Shown piece by piece: positions 6,924 to 6,940 of a stretch of 6,940 bases of DNA; within the stretch, counting starts at the first letter, position 1, and every line of letters begins with the position of its first letter. The notes beneath the pieces are model-generated. The model did no database searches and was not told where the DNA came from. It saw nothing but the letters and a program-made list of their open reading frames with translations. The translations under genes and the position numbers were made by a program. The stretch is taken from contig CAJOPO010000030.1 of NCBI GenBank assembly GCA_905236315.1, positions 1 to 6,940 of the forward strand, given 5' to 3'. The stretch comes from an uncultured Treponema sp. Lineage in GTDB: Bacteria; Spirochaetota; Spirochaetia; Treponematales; Treponemataceae.

Positions 6924-6940
6924 GGGAACTTCGAAAAACT
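6922..6940. repeat. Partial second copy of the palindromic repeat end
   Basis: The 19 bases match the end of the inserted element (4947-4965) at 18 positions, in the same orientation, with one C-to-T difference. The copy is cut off by the window end, so whether a hairpin partner and the full element follow cannot be seen. It shows that the repeat is dispersed and not unique to the methyltransferase gene. Confidence 0.8.

Overview
The window is AT-rich bacterial DNA. It holds a large CoA-enzyme activase, a decayed methyltransferase/nuclease pair, a palindromic insertion inside the methyltransferase, and a receiver-GGDEF regulator. The gene content and the dispersed palindromic repeats suggest a host-associated anaerobe. 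A spirochaete of the genus Treponema is my best guess, but this is inference from family resemblance, and an anaerobic Firmicute is not excluded.

Layout. (1) 1-2754, plus strand: the C-terminal ~917 residues of a 2-hydroxyacyl-CoA dehydratase activase-type protein, whose 5' end lies before the window. (2) 2773-3929, minus strand: a DUF262 (ParB/Srx-like) protein whose C-terminal HNH nuclease domain is out of frame by one base; the repaired reading frame ends at 2773, inside a likely intrinsic terminator. (3) 4116-5459, minus strand: an EcoRI-type adenine-N6 methyltransferase gene split in two by a ~139-bp element made of three hairpins with ~20-bp terminal inverted repeats ending in TTAA (4945-5083). 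The NPPFS catalytic motif sits in the downstream fragment. (4) 5559-6869, minus strand: a response regulator with a canonical GGDEF diguanylate cyclase domain, an intact RxxD inhibitory site and a degenerate C-terminal domain. Its start is fixed by a promoter and Shine-Dalgarno between the upstream repeat and the ATG. (5) 6922-6940: the beginning of a second copy of the palindromic repeat, cut by the window end and abutting that promoter.

How the parts relate. The methyltransferase and the DUF262-HNH protein lie in tandem on one strand and look like a two-gene modification/restriction or defence module. Both appear inactivated, one by insertion and one by a homopolymer frameshift. The flanking activase (amino- or hydroxy-acid fermentation) and the c-di-GMP regulator look intact and functionally unrelated to the module. 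The most notable points are the dead module and the small hairpin-built mobile repeat that interrupts it and recurs beside a promoter.
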